Shown here in pieces: positions 1 through 9,720 of a stretch of 64,000 nucleotides of DNA. Positions within the stretch are counted from its first letter, which is position 1. The number at the start of each line of letters is the position of its first letter. The DNA comes from Chrysophaeum taylorii (lineage: Eukaryota; Sar; Pelagophyceae; Pelagomonadales; Pelagomonadaceae). Below the pieces are notes generated by a model. The model had not been told where the DNA came from. It saw only the letters and a list, made by a program, of their open reading frames with translations, and ran no database searches. The translations under genes were made by a program, and so were the position numbers. The stretch covers positions 1 to 64,000 of the forward strand of contig JAQMWT010000203.1 of NCBI GenBank assembly GCA_029834535.1, in the 5' to 3' direction.

Positions 1-2
1 GG

Positions 3-686
3 GAATCGCTCTTTTACGGACAACACAACGCGGAGTATTTTGGGGATAACGAGTACTTCATGTTCGACAACAATTTCGAGCAAAAAAACGCTTCGAGGCT
101 CTTAATCGTGGAAATTACGGAAGATCTCGTTTCTGAAAAATGGGAATTCGTTTTCGAACGGTATCCCTGGGGCTATTCGTCCGTCTTCGGCGACTGCGAT
201 CTCCTCCCCACCGGCAATATTCTCGGAACGTTCTGGCCGTCGTATCTTTCGGGACCCGACTTCGAGGACGTATCTTACGAATCTCGAATTACGGAAATTA
301 CGAGAGATACGCACGAAATTGTATGGGATCTCAAAATCTTTGGAAACGCCGAGTGCGAGGACGCGACCTGCACGCGCGTCGCGGAGGGATGGAAACTCTA
401 CAATGCCGAGCGCTTTTACGAACGTCCTCTCGTTTACAACGTATCCTGCGCCGGCGACTCTCTCTTCTTCACCACGCAAAACAACTTCAAGCAGAATAAT
501 TTCTACGCCGGGACCTACGATATAAAAGAGATCGGCCTCGTTTCTACCTTCGAGTGGCTCCCCCACTGGCGCCCGACCCATGTCGCCGTCGCCTTCGACG
601 CCCGCCCTCCGCCACCCTCCGTTACGCTCGCCGTCACCAACCAGTGGGGCGACACTACCAAAACCGACGTTTTCTGCGCCCCCTAA
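3..686 (+). CDS. Arylsulfotransferase-like protein, 3' portion (5' end outside window)
   Basis: The frame is open from the window edge, so the gene is 5' truncated; an internal Met lies at 60, but the frame upstream of it is coding and begins ESLFYGQHNAEYFGDNEYF. That stretch, followed by FMFDNNF, then the block YSSVFGDCDLLPTGNILGTF, then RITEITRDTHEIVWDL and KLYNAERFYERPL, is the pattern of the arylsulfotransferase (ASST) beta-propeller family, type 2 of eukaryotes. Known members transfer sulfate between phenolic compounds or act on extracellular aromatic or sugar substrates; the substrate here cannot be told. The C-terminal about 60 residues look like a beta-rich tail (VTLAVTNQWGD), and the stop is TAA at 684-686. 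The cysteines fit a secreted or lumenal location, but the N-terminus that would show a signal peptide is missing. No intron is evident. Confidence 0.82.
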   Translation, partial: ESLFYGQHNAEYFGDNEYFMFDNNFEQKNASRLLIVEITEDLVSEKWEFVFERYPWGYSSVFGDCDLLPTGNILGTFWPSYLSGPDFEDVSYESRITEITRDTHEIVWDLKIFGNAECEDATCTRVAEGWKLYNAERFYERPLVYNVSCAGDSLFFTTQNNFKQNNFYAGTYDIKEIGLVSTFEWLPHWRPTHVAVAFDARPPPPSVTLAVTNQWGDTTKTDVFCAP

Positions 687-2370
687 TCATATCCTGCTAC
701 GACGACGACGACGAATTGCTTACTTTTGAATATTATTATGTTGTCGACCTCGGAGAGATAGAGATGGGTGTGGCCAACTCTCGAGCAGCGACGACGACCC
801 GTGGGGTCGGTATCCGCGTCGGTTCTGTCTCGCGGAGAAGGGTGAAGAGCGACGAGGGGTGGTGAAGAGAGGTGGAGGTGACAGAGTGTGGTGAGGGAGG
901 AGCGACACGAGGCAGTAGTACCCACTGTCATCATCATCATCATCATCGGAGGATGTGTGTAATGGGGAGAATCAAACAACGTGCTTGCCGTCGCCGGAGG
1001 CCGGTCCCGCCATAAAAACTGGCGTTGGGTGGCATGCACAGTGTGGCCCGGGCGAGGGTGATTTCGCCTCGAAACCAGTTTGAGTCGACGTCGAGGTCGA
1101 CCCAAGCGAGGAGTGGCACGCGCCTGAGCACAATCCGGTCGAAATGGTACGAGGTGGTGCCGCCGCGGGAACAAAGCGATCGTCGGCGCGAGACAAAAAG
1201 CGTGCACGAGCCGTCTCGCCCTCAACTAGGATCTTGTGTGACCGGGCGCGTGGAAAGCCCACCAGTCCTTGCTTTTGACCGGCGCCGCGTGCCACGCACC
1301 AAACGCGTGCCCCGAAGCACACTCCGGATTTGGGCAGCAGGCTAGGCCGAATTCCTCGCAGACCCTCTTAGGCTCGCCGTCCTCCAAGTTGACGAAGAAG
1401 GCGACCCGACGCCCTTGAATACAGACGTCGTCTTTTGATGGACGGCCCCTCGCGCTGCTTTTTCCTCGTACTCGTAGACAATCTTCGAGCGGTCCTGCTT
1501 GTACGCTCGGAATAGCACCGAGATGCGGCGCCGCGCCCAAGAGGGTTCCCGTCGCGCCACCGGCACAGAGCCGAAGAAGACGTTTGGCTCCTTGTCTGTC
1601 GCACATCACGTGCGCCATCAATATTGCGGGCCGCCGCCGTCGCCGCCACGACGGCAGCCGAGACTCTGGGCGACCGGTGATGGCGGCACTCAGCTCGTCC
1701 GCGATATTGTCCATGCTCGGACTACTTTCCCCAAGTAGCACGATCTCCTTGTCGTGCGTGGACGGAGATGGAGTTGCTGTCGGCCTGCTCCTTCACCTCC
1801 TTGTCGTCGAGACCTGGTTGGACACGTAGGCGGTCCTTTCGCGCCGCACTCGAATCGTCGTCGTTGTTGTCGCGTATCACGATGACTTCGGGGGGCTCTC
1901 ACGTCCGAGATGACAGCTGCCTCGTCGCAATCGGCGCCGTCGCAGTCACCGCCATCCAGCGAGGCGCGACAGGTGGACGTCGCGGGGAGGGCAGCTACCT
2001 GTTCCACATCAGCGGCAGTCACATTTCTTTTCTTCTCCTGCCCGAGAATCTGGCGCGACCTGTCAACGACGACAGATCTCAACTTCTGGCCGGACTTCTT
2101 CTTGCGCTCGGTGCAGAACAGGTAGCGCGAGCGATTCGAAATTCGACAACCGAGGAGGCAGCCGCCCGTCGACTCTATGAAGGGGTCGTTCCCAGCCCGG
2201 CACTGCGCTTCGCAGAGTTCACTTGAACGTGTTCGTGGCGTCCCGCGTCCAGCTCCTCTCAGAGCTGGAACAACCGCCGAAGAACGTCGTCATCGTCAGC
2301 AAGCATACCGTTCCACCGTTTAGCACCCACCGTTTAGCACGTTTAGCGGCCGCGGCCTCGCGCGTACTCC
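687..2370. other. Stretch without a confident gene; minus-strand coding-like fragments
   Basis: No intact gene is seen. On the minus strand three fragments read like protein in different frames: about 2240-2060 (Cys-rich, contains STGGCLLGCRISNRSRYLFC), about 1480-1310 (contains RRVAFFVNLEDGEPKRVCEE and CCPNPECASGHAFG), and about 1120-1000 (contains AWVDLDVDSNWFRGEITLAR). They could be exons of one minus-strand gene or a decayed element; I recognise no family. The first about 300 bases after the arylsulfotransferase stop are low-complexity GAC/CAT-rich sequence. Confidence 0.3.
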
Positions 2371-2734
2371 TCGCTTGAACATCTCGCTCGCGCCCGGTTT
2401 CTCGATGGCTTCGCTTGCTCGTAGGCGCGCCCCCCGCGCGCCCCACAGATTCAAGCAAATGCTCTACTTCTTCTCAGAAGTGTCGCGCCTCTCATGGCTC
2501 GCCCAAGTGATTGAGCCTACCGCAAAAATGCTGTCCGCCGCCGCCGCCCAGTCAAACGTTCCGGTCTCGCCACCGCCCACTCACCATGACAAATTTGCCT
2601 TGCAACAACACGCTCTTGAGGGCCATTCGTCGAATTACGTAGTCTCGGTCGCCTTCTCGCCCGCGCCTCGCGACGGGTTCCGCCGACAAAACGGCCAAGC
2701 TCTGGGGTCTTGTCTCGACGTGATCCCGGCTTTC

Positions 2735-4440
2735 TTTCGAGTGTTTTTCGAGGCCGAGCGCGAGTCGTGGAGCAGCGAGAAGGCGCTCGAGCGCCTCGCG
2801 CCCGCGGTCGCCGACACGAACGAGCTGGCGCTCTTCTATTCGGCGGCGAGCGCCGCGCAGAAGCACGGCGACATAACGTTCGACGAGAAACGGAAGCTCA
2901 TTGGCGAGGTTATCGGAAAGGCCGCGAGCGGCTTCCGCTTCGGCCGCGAGCGGTTTCGAGCGGTTTCGAGCGGTTTCGAGCGGTTTCGAGCGGTTTCGAG
3001 CGGTTTCGAGCGGTTTCGAGCGGTTTCGAGCGGTTTCGAGCGGCTTCCGCTTCGGCCGCGAGCGGTTTCTCGCGGTTTCTCGCGGTTTCTCGCGGTTTCT
3101 CGCGGTTTCTCGCGGTTTCTCGCGGTTTCTCGCGGTTTCTCGCGGTTTCTCGCGGTTTCTCGCGGTTTCTCGCGGTTTCTCGCGGTTTCTCGCGGTTTCT
3201 CGCGGTTTCTCTAGGTTTCTCGCGGTTTCTCGCGGTTTCTCGCGGTTTCTCGCGGTTTCTCGCGGTTTCTCGCGGTTTCTCGCGGTTTCTCGCGGTTTCT
3301 CGCGGTTTCTCGCGGTTTCTCGCGGTTTCTCGCGGTTTCTCGCGGTTTCTCGCGGTTTCTCGCGGTTTCTCGCGGTTTCTCGCGGTTTCTCGCGGTTTCT
3401 CGCGGTTTCTCGCGGTTTCTCGCGGTTTCTCGCGGTTTCTCGCGGTTTCTCGCGGTTTCTCGCGGTTTCTCGCGGTTTCTCGCGGCTTCCGCTTCGGCCG
3501 CGAGGCGCGCGTCGCGACCGCCCTCAAGCTCGTGATCGAAAAAGCGTACGACGAGGTCATCACCCACGACGTGGCGCTGAGGTTTGGACCGGCTCTTGGA
3601 GCGGGAAGACACGCTGAGCGACGAGCGCTTTGTTGTCACTCTCGTTGCTCGGGTGTCGAGCCTCGAGGTGCGCGTCGAGCAGCTCGCAGCAGTCTGGCGA
3701 AGTACGCGCGGGCCTTCGTTCGCGGAGTACCTCGAAGAACGCATCTCTATCGTCCAAAAATCAGGCTGGTGCGGCGCTAGAGTAGGCGCAGCGCGTCGAC
3801 GTCGAGCTCTTGAAATTCAAAAATCACTATCGCACGCCACCTCAAGCGCAAGGCAGCGGTCGGCATGCTGTCGGCCGTCGTGGGCGCGTGGGGTCCAGCG
3901 TCGTCGGTGCCATTGGCGACTTGTTCAGCCGCGTAGTCGACTTCTCCGACACGCGCCACGTCGTCGGCGAGATGACGAATGAAAGGAGCGGCGAGTGCGA
4001 GATGCCCAACAACGAAGTGCTCGTCGCCGAGGAGAACTTCGAGGCGTGGGTTGACGCGCCGTTGCACGAGGCGGCCAAAGAGCACAAGATCGACACCAAC
4101 TCCAAAGCGGCGGCCGTCGTCAAGACGCGTCTCGTCTGCAACGACGACGAACCTCGTTTCGAGGGCCCCTCGAGCGATGAAGCGCCGTCGCCCGTCGTTG
4201 CTGGCGGCGGGCCGCGTTTGACGCACTCAAGAATGAGCTAGTAGAATGCGAAGACGCCGAAATCGAGGACTTCGTGATCTGCTTCGTCGACGCGAACTTC
4301 GAGATGCTGCGCGAAAACGTTCGGAGCGCGTTTCTGGTCCGAGTTTCGTCGAACCAAAACAAGCGCGAAGCACTTCTATACAAAGTGGCAGCGAGCAGAT
4401 TTGCCTCAAAGCATAATACGGCTCGTCAGGTAGGTCCCTA
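2735..4440 (+). pseudogene. Broken reading frame hosting the 10-bp array
   Basis: Before the array one plus frame reads like protein (EALERLAPAVADTNEL shifted variants; DITFDEKRKLIGEVIGKAAS at about 2869-2930). After it, coding-like stretches resume in other frames: TALKLVIEKAYDEVITHDVA (about 3518-3580), then MDRLLEREDTLSDERFVVTL from 3584, then FEAWVDAPLHEAAKEHKIDT (about 4039-4100) and EIEDFVICFVDANFEMLREN (about 4261-4320). The helical, charged composition suggests one original coiled or helical protein now cut by frame changes, or several short exons. I do not recognise the family. The array sits inside the coding-like part, not in an obvious intron. Confidence 0.35.
2951..3480. repeat. 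10-bp tandem array, two flavours
   Basis: Nine copies of CGGTTTCGAG (2951-3040) are followed, after a 20-bp spacer CGGCTTCCGCTTCGGCCGCG, by 42 copies of CGCGGTTTCT (3061-3480). One unit is variant (CTAGGTTTCT at 3211-3220). The same spacer-like sequence GGCTTCCGCTTCGGCCGCGA also sits before the array (about 2931) and after it (about 3484), so the array looks like slippage expansion between copies of one short motif. Because 10 is not a multiple of 3, all three plus-strand frames stay open and read as the same repeated peptide (FSRFLAVSRG). The array is therefore not evidence of a real protein. Confidence 0.95.
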
Positions 4441-4721
4441 TCACGCACGAGCCGTCGACGAAAGTCCGGCGGAGCTTCCTTTTTTTCTTCCGAAACCGCG
4501 ACACCGGACAAGATCTCGCGGTTTTTTTTGCGAGGGATCTCGGCTGTTCGCGCCGTCAAGACATTTCGAAGAAACATCCGGAAGTGCTGGTGATTCGGTC
4601 GAAGCGCAACTCGGGCCACGGCAAGATCGACAGGGGCACGTAGGGTTTATGGGGGACGCGCGCGACTGTCCGTGGTCTCAAAAACAAAACAGAGAGGTGG
4701 TGAATCCTTACCCTCAAAGGC

Positions 4722-6257
4722 ATGAAGGACTACAAGGTGCGGCGGCGGGAGGCGCGCATGGTGCGAGACGAATCCACATCGTTCCGGCACGGCGCCCGGA
4801 ACGAGAAGCGCGCGGCGACGTTTGTTCGGTGGCTGATCGAGCGGTTCGGCATCGAGAAACTCCGGAACGAGGGCGTCGTTGATGTTGGTGGAGGTGCCGG
4901 CGAAGTTACGGTTCGGCTCGCCCACTGCCACGGCGTTCCCTGTACCCTGATCGACGACCGCGACGTTGATTTGGAGTCGACGCTGCGGAAGAAAGTCGCG
5001 CCGCGGCTTCCGCTTCGGTATCGGAAGGATATCGTCGATGAGGGTAAAATCCGGCTGGGTTTGGCACGACACGTGAAATCAAAATTCCCGATCCCAAATT
5101 TACCCCAGGGTAGTATTATCGTTGGGCTCCACGCCGACGGCGCGACGGAGTTGATCGTCGATCAAGAAGACCGGTCGGTCGCTGTGGTGCCGTGCTGCGT
5201 TTTCCGGAACTTGTTTCGCCCAAAAACGAAAGACGCGTACGAAGATTTTTGTTCGTATCTCGAAGATACCAAAGGCTTGAAAAAAGATATTCTGGACTTT
5301 CCCGGTCGGAATCGGGTTTTCTTCCGTAAAAAGGTGCGCGTCTCGAATGATATCGAGGCGGCGATGCGGCTGCAGCAGCCGCTTTTATTGAAGAATTGGT
5401 GGCGCCCGAAGGAACTCCAAGGTCTAAGAAATTTGGACGTCGACCTCGCCGCAGCGTACGCGGATTGGCCAGACTTCCGACGCCGCTGGCCGAAGGTTGA
5501 TTTCTACTTGAAGGACGTCCACATCAGGAAATTTCTTCAGTACGGTAGTCCACCCGGATTGGAAGAGGACTGGCTACGACGTTTAACCCACGACGATTTC
5601 GACTTCGCGTATTTCGGTCCCTCCGGATCCGAAACGGAACTCCACGTCGACGTCGTCAGCACATTTTCGTGGAGCTGCAATCTCTGCGGGACCAAGGTGT
5701 GGCAGTTTCAAGGAGGCTACGACGACCTTCTTCAACTCGAAGGCGACGTGGTTTTCGTGCCTTCGGACCTAGAACATTCGGTCGTCAACGTCACCGAGTG
5801 CGTGTCGGTGAACAGGAACTTCGTCAACAAACATAATATCGACCGCGTCATCGCGACGCTTCGCGCGGAACATGCTGAAATTTTGAATATTCTCGACCGG
5901 CAAGAATTCGATCGCCGCGGCGCTAAAGATTCGGAATTTTTCTGGACTTGCGAGCGCGTGTTGCGCGCGAACGCCCGCCTCAATTTCTCCGACGTCCTGG
6001 CGGTGATGGCGGCCGAGGGTGTCGTCATCTCTAGAAACATCCCATCCCACCTCGTCTTTCTCGATTCCAATTTCCAGTTTCCCTCGGAAGACCATCCATC
6101 GTCTTGGTCGCCAGAGGCGAGACGACGGGCTACCGACCTGCTGCCTTCTTCTGCTCGTTCACCAGGACGAGCGTTTTCGACCGACCGCGCGATCGACGAG
6201 TTTCTTTGTGGAGTGGAGGACGCCGCGCTCGGCGACCTTCGAGGAGCGTTCGTGTAG
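4722..6257 (+). CDS. Methyltransferase domain fused to JMJD4-like JmjC domain
   Basis: A 511-residue single-exon ORF. Residues about 25-205 form a Rossmann methyltransferase-type region: glycine motif VVDVGGGAGEVTV (52-64), then IIVGLHADGATELIVDQ (132-148) and VAVVPCCVF (153-161), the layout of the Methyltransf_32-like families (LHxCG-type motif plus PCC). Residues about 215-380 form a JmjC fold: QPLLLKNWW, a Fe(II)-binding HxD at H308/D310 in ELHVDVVSTFSWSCN, a candidate 2-oxoglutarate-binding Lys in TKVWQF (K325), and a distal His (H352) in VFVPSDLEHSVVN, followed by SVNRNFVNKHN. This order matches JMJD4, a lysyl hydroxylase of the translation termination factor eRF1. Any RNA or protein methylation role of the first half is inferred. 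ATG 4722 is the first start after an in-frame TGA at 4707; the same frame upstream still looks coding but carries two stops, so the true 5' end is uncertain. The C-terminal about 90 residues are unassigned. Confidence 0.8.
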   Translation: MKDYKVRRREARMVRDESTSFRHGARNEKRAATFVRWLIERFGIEKLRNEGVVDVGGGAGEVTVRLAHCHGVPCTLIDDRDVDLESTLRKKVAPRLPLRYRKDIVDEGKIRLGLARHVKSKFPIPNLPQGSIIVGLHADGATELIVDQEDRSVAVVPCCVFRNLFRPKTKDAYEDFCSYLEDTKGLKKDILDFPGRNRVFFRKKVRVSNDIEAAMRLQQPLLLKNWWRPKELQGLRNLDVDLAAAYADWPDFRRRWPKVDFYLKDVHIRKFLQYGSPPGLEEDWLRRLTHDDFDFAYFGPSGSETELHVDVVSTFSWSCNLCGTKVWQFQGGYDDLLQLEGDVVFVPSDLEHSVVNVTECVSVNRNFVNKHNIDRVIATLRAEHAEILNILDRQEFDRRGAKDSEFFWTCERVLRANARLNFSDVLAVMAAEGVVISRNIPSHLVFLDSNFQFPSEDHPSSWSPEARRRATDLLPSSARSPGRAFSTDRAIDEFLCGVEDAALGDLRGAFV

Positions 6258-6826
6258 GCAGAACCACGCAGCCTGTCGTCGAGGAGCACGAATGACCAAC
6301 AGCTTTCGCGCCGACGCGGCGCTTAAGAAGAACTTGGAGCGTCGTCGTCGGCGCGGGCCTCGCGCTGGAATCGGCCACTACGACCAACGTCCGGAATTCC
6401 GAACGTCTGCGAGCAGTACTCCACCGAGCTGGGTGCCGAGGTGATGGCAGCTGCGAGTGCTCGTCACGTCTTCAAAACGTGTGGTCGAAACCGAACCAAC
6501 GGTGTTCGTTCGCGCTCGCCGCCCGTCGGGAAGCGATAGTTGCTCTACGATAGTGGTGGTGCTGTGAGGTGGTCAACAGCATTTGGTGGTGTTCTTCCCA
6601 AAGCGGCCCTTTCTCTACACGCGCGTTGGCTCTTATTTTCCGCCACGACGCGTCGCACCGATGATGATGCATCATCGGGATGTCAGCGACACCCACAGCG
6701 TGCGCGGCCTCGCGTTTGAACGAACCATTCGGGGGCTGGCTACCTCTCGAGACTTGGTTCGTATCCGCGTGCCGCGAATAAAAGACATCCAGGCTGTCGA
6801 AAAAGCCCCGACTCGCTTCTCCAGCT
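6258..6826. other. No confident gene
   Basis: Starting at about 6292 a plus-strand stretch reads weakly like protein (CEQYSTELGAEVMAAASARH in one frame, about 6400-6460), but no frame is longer than about 50 residues without a break. From 6540 onward the sequence is TGGTGGT- and CATCAT-rich. Nothing else is recognised. Confidence 0.3.
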
Positions 6827-6854
6827 AGCTCGCTCGCTCGCTCGCTCGCTCGCT
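6827..6854. repeat. (GCTC)n microsatellite
   Basis: Seven uninterrupted GCTC units. Confidence 0.95.
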
Positions 6855-7018
6855 CAACACGCCAGCATCGTCTTTGACCAACAGGATGATTAGGGTTATT
6901 ATTACAAGTATTCGACGCCGAATAACAATGTTTAGTCGTCTTCTTCTTCTTTTTCTCGCTGGGGACTATCCCGCGTGCTCGAATCAACGCAGCGGCGGCG
7001 ATTCGAGTCCAGAGGTGC

Positions 7019-7437
7019 CGCGTCCGCCCTCCGGGCACGAAGGTGGACTGGGAGGAAAAGTACTTTGAGGTGGTTGATAAGCTGATCCATACGAAGAACG
7101 AATACATCGGGGTCCCCGACGATCTTGTCAAATCTTTGGATGGGATAGTGGAGCAGGAGCTTGTTGCTTTAACTTTGTCGACAACCCAAAAGAACGAACT
7201 TTTGTCTCAGAGAGAAGCAACTCTGAGGGACGTCAAGGAGTTGAGCGTGCTGAAGCTCGTTCGAGATATCGTAGATAATAACGACGGAACGACCTTCGAA
7301 GAGAAGATTTATATATCTTCGCCGAGAACGAGGAGCTGGTGTCGGAGATGATGGACGAGCCGGCGATCGCGAAGAAAGTCAAGGAAACGTCGGCGTGGAA
7401 AGAATCTAAAATCAAATCAGAAGCTGTCGCAGAATAA
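7019..7437 (+). pseudogene. Small acidic helical ORF with a frame break
   Basis: From about 7019 one frame reads VRPPGTKVDWEEKYFEVV and continues through helical, charged sequence (LIHTKNEYIGVPDDLVKSLD) to about 7310. The protein-like signal then continues in another frame as FAENEELVSEMMDEPAIAKK to a TAA at 7435-7437. The switch lies around 7300-7325 (TTTATATATCTTCGCC), where a small indel would restore one frame. There is no ATG at the start of the coding-like part. A Met-initiated hydrophobic leader (MFSRLLLLFLAGDYPACSNQ, from 6929) lies just upstream in a different frame and might be a spliced first exon. No family is recognised; a coiled-coil protein is possible. Confidence 0.35.
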
Positions 7438-7517
7438 TTAAATTCTCGAGTTTGCGGCCAATTATGTCCGTGAATCCTCCAAAATCTTTACCGGACGCCT
7501 TATTTTTGGCTTGGGCT

Positions 7518-7854
7518 GCGATCCAAAATACTTGAATCGAAAATAAGGGACCGATCAAAGCCCCACCCAGGCCGGTCGCCCTTCGTCGCACCTACATAAG
7601 TCCGGCGGCAGCATGCGTACGACCTACCAAGGCGGGGCCCTTGGTCCTCTCTTCGCCTGCCCCACGACTCGGCGATGACCCCGACGACTAGCTCCCGCAT
7701 CATCGTATCTCCGCCCGTCAGGCACATCCCTCCATCCCCACAAAATCACCCACATCCTTCTCTTAGCAGTCTCGACCTTCGATCAAAGAATAGTGGCCGG
7801 CTTGTGTTAGTTAGCCCTCTACTATTTTCTATTCGGTCCCTTATTTTTGGATCG
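7518..7854. mobile_element. Inverted-repeat (MITE-like) element split by a LINE fragment
   Basis: The left arm (about 7518-7555, containing GATCCAAAATA and AAAATAAGGGACCGA) and the right arm (about 7830-7854, GGTCCCTTATTTTTGGATCG) are inverted complements. The space between them is filled mainly by a LINE 3' fragment with its own target-site duplication, so the original small element was roughly 110 bp. Arm sequence and AT content differ from the flanks. Confidence 0.45.
7561..7779 (+). mobile_element. LINE family 1, 3'-end fragment with 9-bp TSD
   Basis: The fragment contains the conserved 3' block of LINE family 1 (CTTCGTCGCACC, then GCAGCATGCGTACGACCTAC, then CTCGGCGATGACCCC, ending CTTAGCAGTC), also found at 31690-32285 (+), 33811-34031 (-) and near 19510-19590 (-). 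It is flanked by direct repeats CGATCAAAG at 7552-7560 and 7780-7788, a target-site duplication expected of target-primed insertion of a 5'-truncated non-LTR element. Confidence 0.7.
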
Positions 7855-7861
7855 ATGCGGG

Positions 7862-8250
7862 TGTACGACGGGTGCGAGCCGGTCGACGACAACGACGACG
7901 GCGCCGAAGAAGATGGCTTCGATGAGGTCGTCGGCACAGAAGCACTCAGAAGGCGCTCGGTGAGCTGATGAAAGGCGCGGCATCGCCGCTCTATCTAGAG
8001 CGCTTTCGGAGCTGCGATTGAAGTTCATTTCCGCTGGGCGTTGAGCGCCGTTTCTCGCGCCGCTTGTCGCGCCCCGTACCGCAGCTGCACGCTCGAGCCG
8101 CCGTTCCGCGTCGCTGTTCGCGCCGCTCCAGTCCTCGATCCGTAGCGGATGTCCCGTCGCGCCCTTGGCTGCGCCGCTCCTGCGATACCCGCGCGGGCGT
8201 TGCTCGCCGCCCCTCGCGCCGCAGGCGCAGCTCTCGCGCGATATAAAAAA
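7862..8250. other. GC-rich spacer
   Basis: GACGAC-rich then CGCCGC-rich sequence ending in a TATA-like GATATAAAAAAATG at about 8239. No coding signal beyond short biased frames. Confidence 0.35.
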
Positions 8251-8254
8251 ATGC

Positions 8255-9720
8255 TCGCTCTATGACGACGAGCTAACCTGAATGGTTTGTTTAGCTCGTC
8301 ACACGTCATCACCAGCCAGCGAGAGGCCAGAATCAATAGCACGCGTCAGCATTGATTTCGTGCTGCTGACACGAGACAATTTTTTTGACGAGCACGCGAC
8401 GCCGACCGAACGATGTCTCGGGGAAGGGACCTTGAGCACCGGAAGCGCACCAACGAAGAGAGAGACGACAAGCGTGCTGAGGAGCAGCGGGGAGGCAAAG
8501 GCGACGCTGCTGAGGCTCGGCTTTATTCCAGCCGCGACGAGCCGTGAGGAAACACGAGTCCGTCGGGGAAAACGGTGGACGACGACGTACGGAATGAGGC
8601 AGAGCCGGTCAGGCCAACTGCTGTCAGAAGGAAGCATCGACCCGATTGGGCGACGTGACCGACGTGAATCCAAGCAATTATTTGTGTGGACTCGGCGCCT
8701 TCGACCTGCAAGAGTATCGGGTTTCGTACCGACAGCACTCGATCGCGAAGGCGTCATCCCCGGGCGAGGTCCTCCTGCGCGGATGGACAATACTCATGTC
8801 TCGTTCGGCTGACGGCGGTAGCTCTTGGCGCGCGCCAAGGAACTGTCCTCCGTCCTGCCGACACGACGCTCTGTTCGGTGCGAACGGGCGAGTCTTTTAG
8901 TCGAGAGTTGGCCCCGTCGCACTACAGCAGAGATGGGCTTGGCGTCGCGGCTTCGGGGAAAAAAAAAAACCGCCCCCTTGGTTTTGGATCGTACGATTTC
9001 GCCGACGCAGTCCATATCGACGACGAAGAACAAATAACGGAATGCGGACGGCAGAACGAGGTGGGCGACGGACACAGCGGCTACCGTACGGTAGCGCGAG
9101 GCAAGTTCTCCTGAAGCGCGCTATGCGCGTGACTCGATCACTGCCGCGCAAAGAGATGACGTGGTTGCAAGAGGATTGGAGGACAACCCTCCTGACGCCG
9201 TCGTCAAGCTGTCACTCGACCCCAGCTTCGCGCGGCACGTTGCCAGGAGGCCGTCGGATCTTCGTGGACCCGTCGACTGCACTCAGCCCTGCGACCGCTG
9301 CTACTGGTTCGGCGGCACCGACTCGATGGACGGTCTAGTTGGCCCGGGCCAACGTTTACTCGACTTGGCTTCTGGACGGACGGACATCACTGTTCGGAGA
9401 TTCGACGGTGATCTTCGAAGACGTGCCGATAGAGAGAGAGAGAGAGAGAGGAAGACCTGGTATTTGAGCACGACAGCAGAGTTCACTACTTACACGTCCT
9501 GGGTAACAAAAGCGCCGAAGCAGGCTGCCATCACAGCACATAGATGGCTACCCGGTGCGCTCGCGACACTTAGTGCTAATTCTTGCGCTTGCGGCCGCCG
9601 CGTTGACTGAAGATACATAGTTCGCAAGCTAGATAGGGCGCGGGAGAGCGAGGTACGAGCTTGACCCGCGAGCTTCGAGACGAGAAAGAACTTCCTTTCT
9701 TTCTTTTCGTATACGAAAAC
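8255..9720 (+). mobile_element. Family X element, left inverted copy
   Basis: This stretch aligns by eye, in inverted orientation, with 24405-25815, and in part, in direct orientation, with 47240-48010. Shared landmarks: an edge reading CTATGACGACGAGCTAA (left) or CTATGACGAGCTAAT (right copy complement), the peptide RPARVSGFVPTALDREGVIP (about 8699-8758), the block ending WLPG near 9555, and a 3' block GCGAGCTTCGAGACGAGAAA near 9668. All frames are interrupted. The encoded protein family is not recognised; the acidic linker and Arg-rich stretches give no clear domain. (GA)n at 9431-9450 lies inside the copy. Confidence 0.5.

Noticed and set aside
2375-3780. Four long overlapping ORFs on both strands through 2.4-3.8 kb (up to 356 codons) as proteins
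   Set aside because: Their length comes from the 10-bp array, which keeps all plus frames and the minus frames open; only the non-repeat flanks show coding character.
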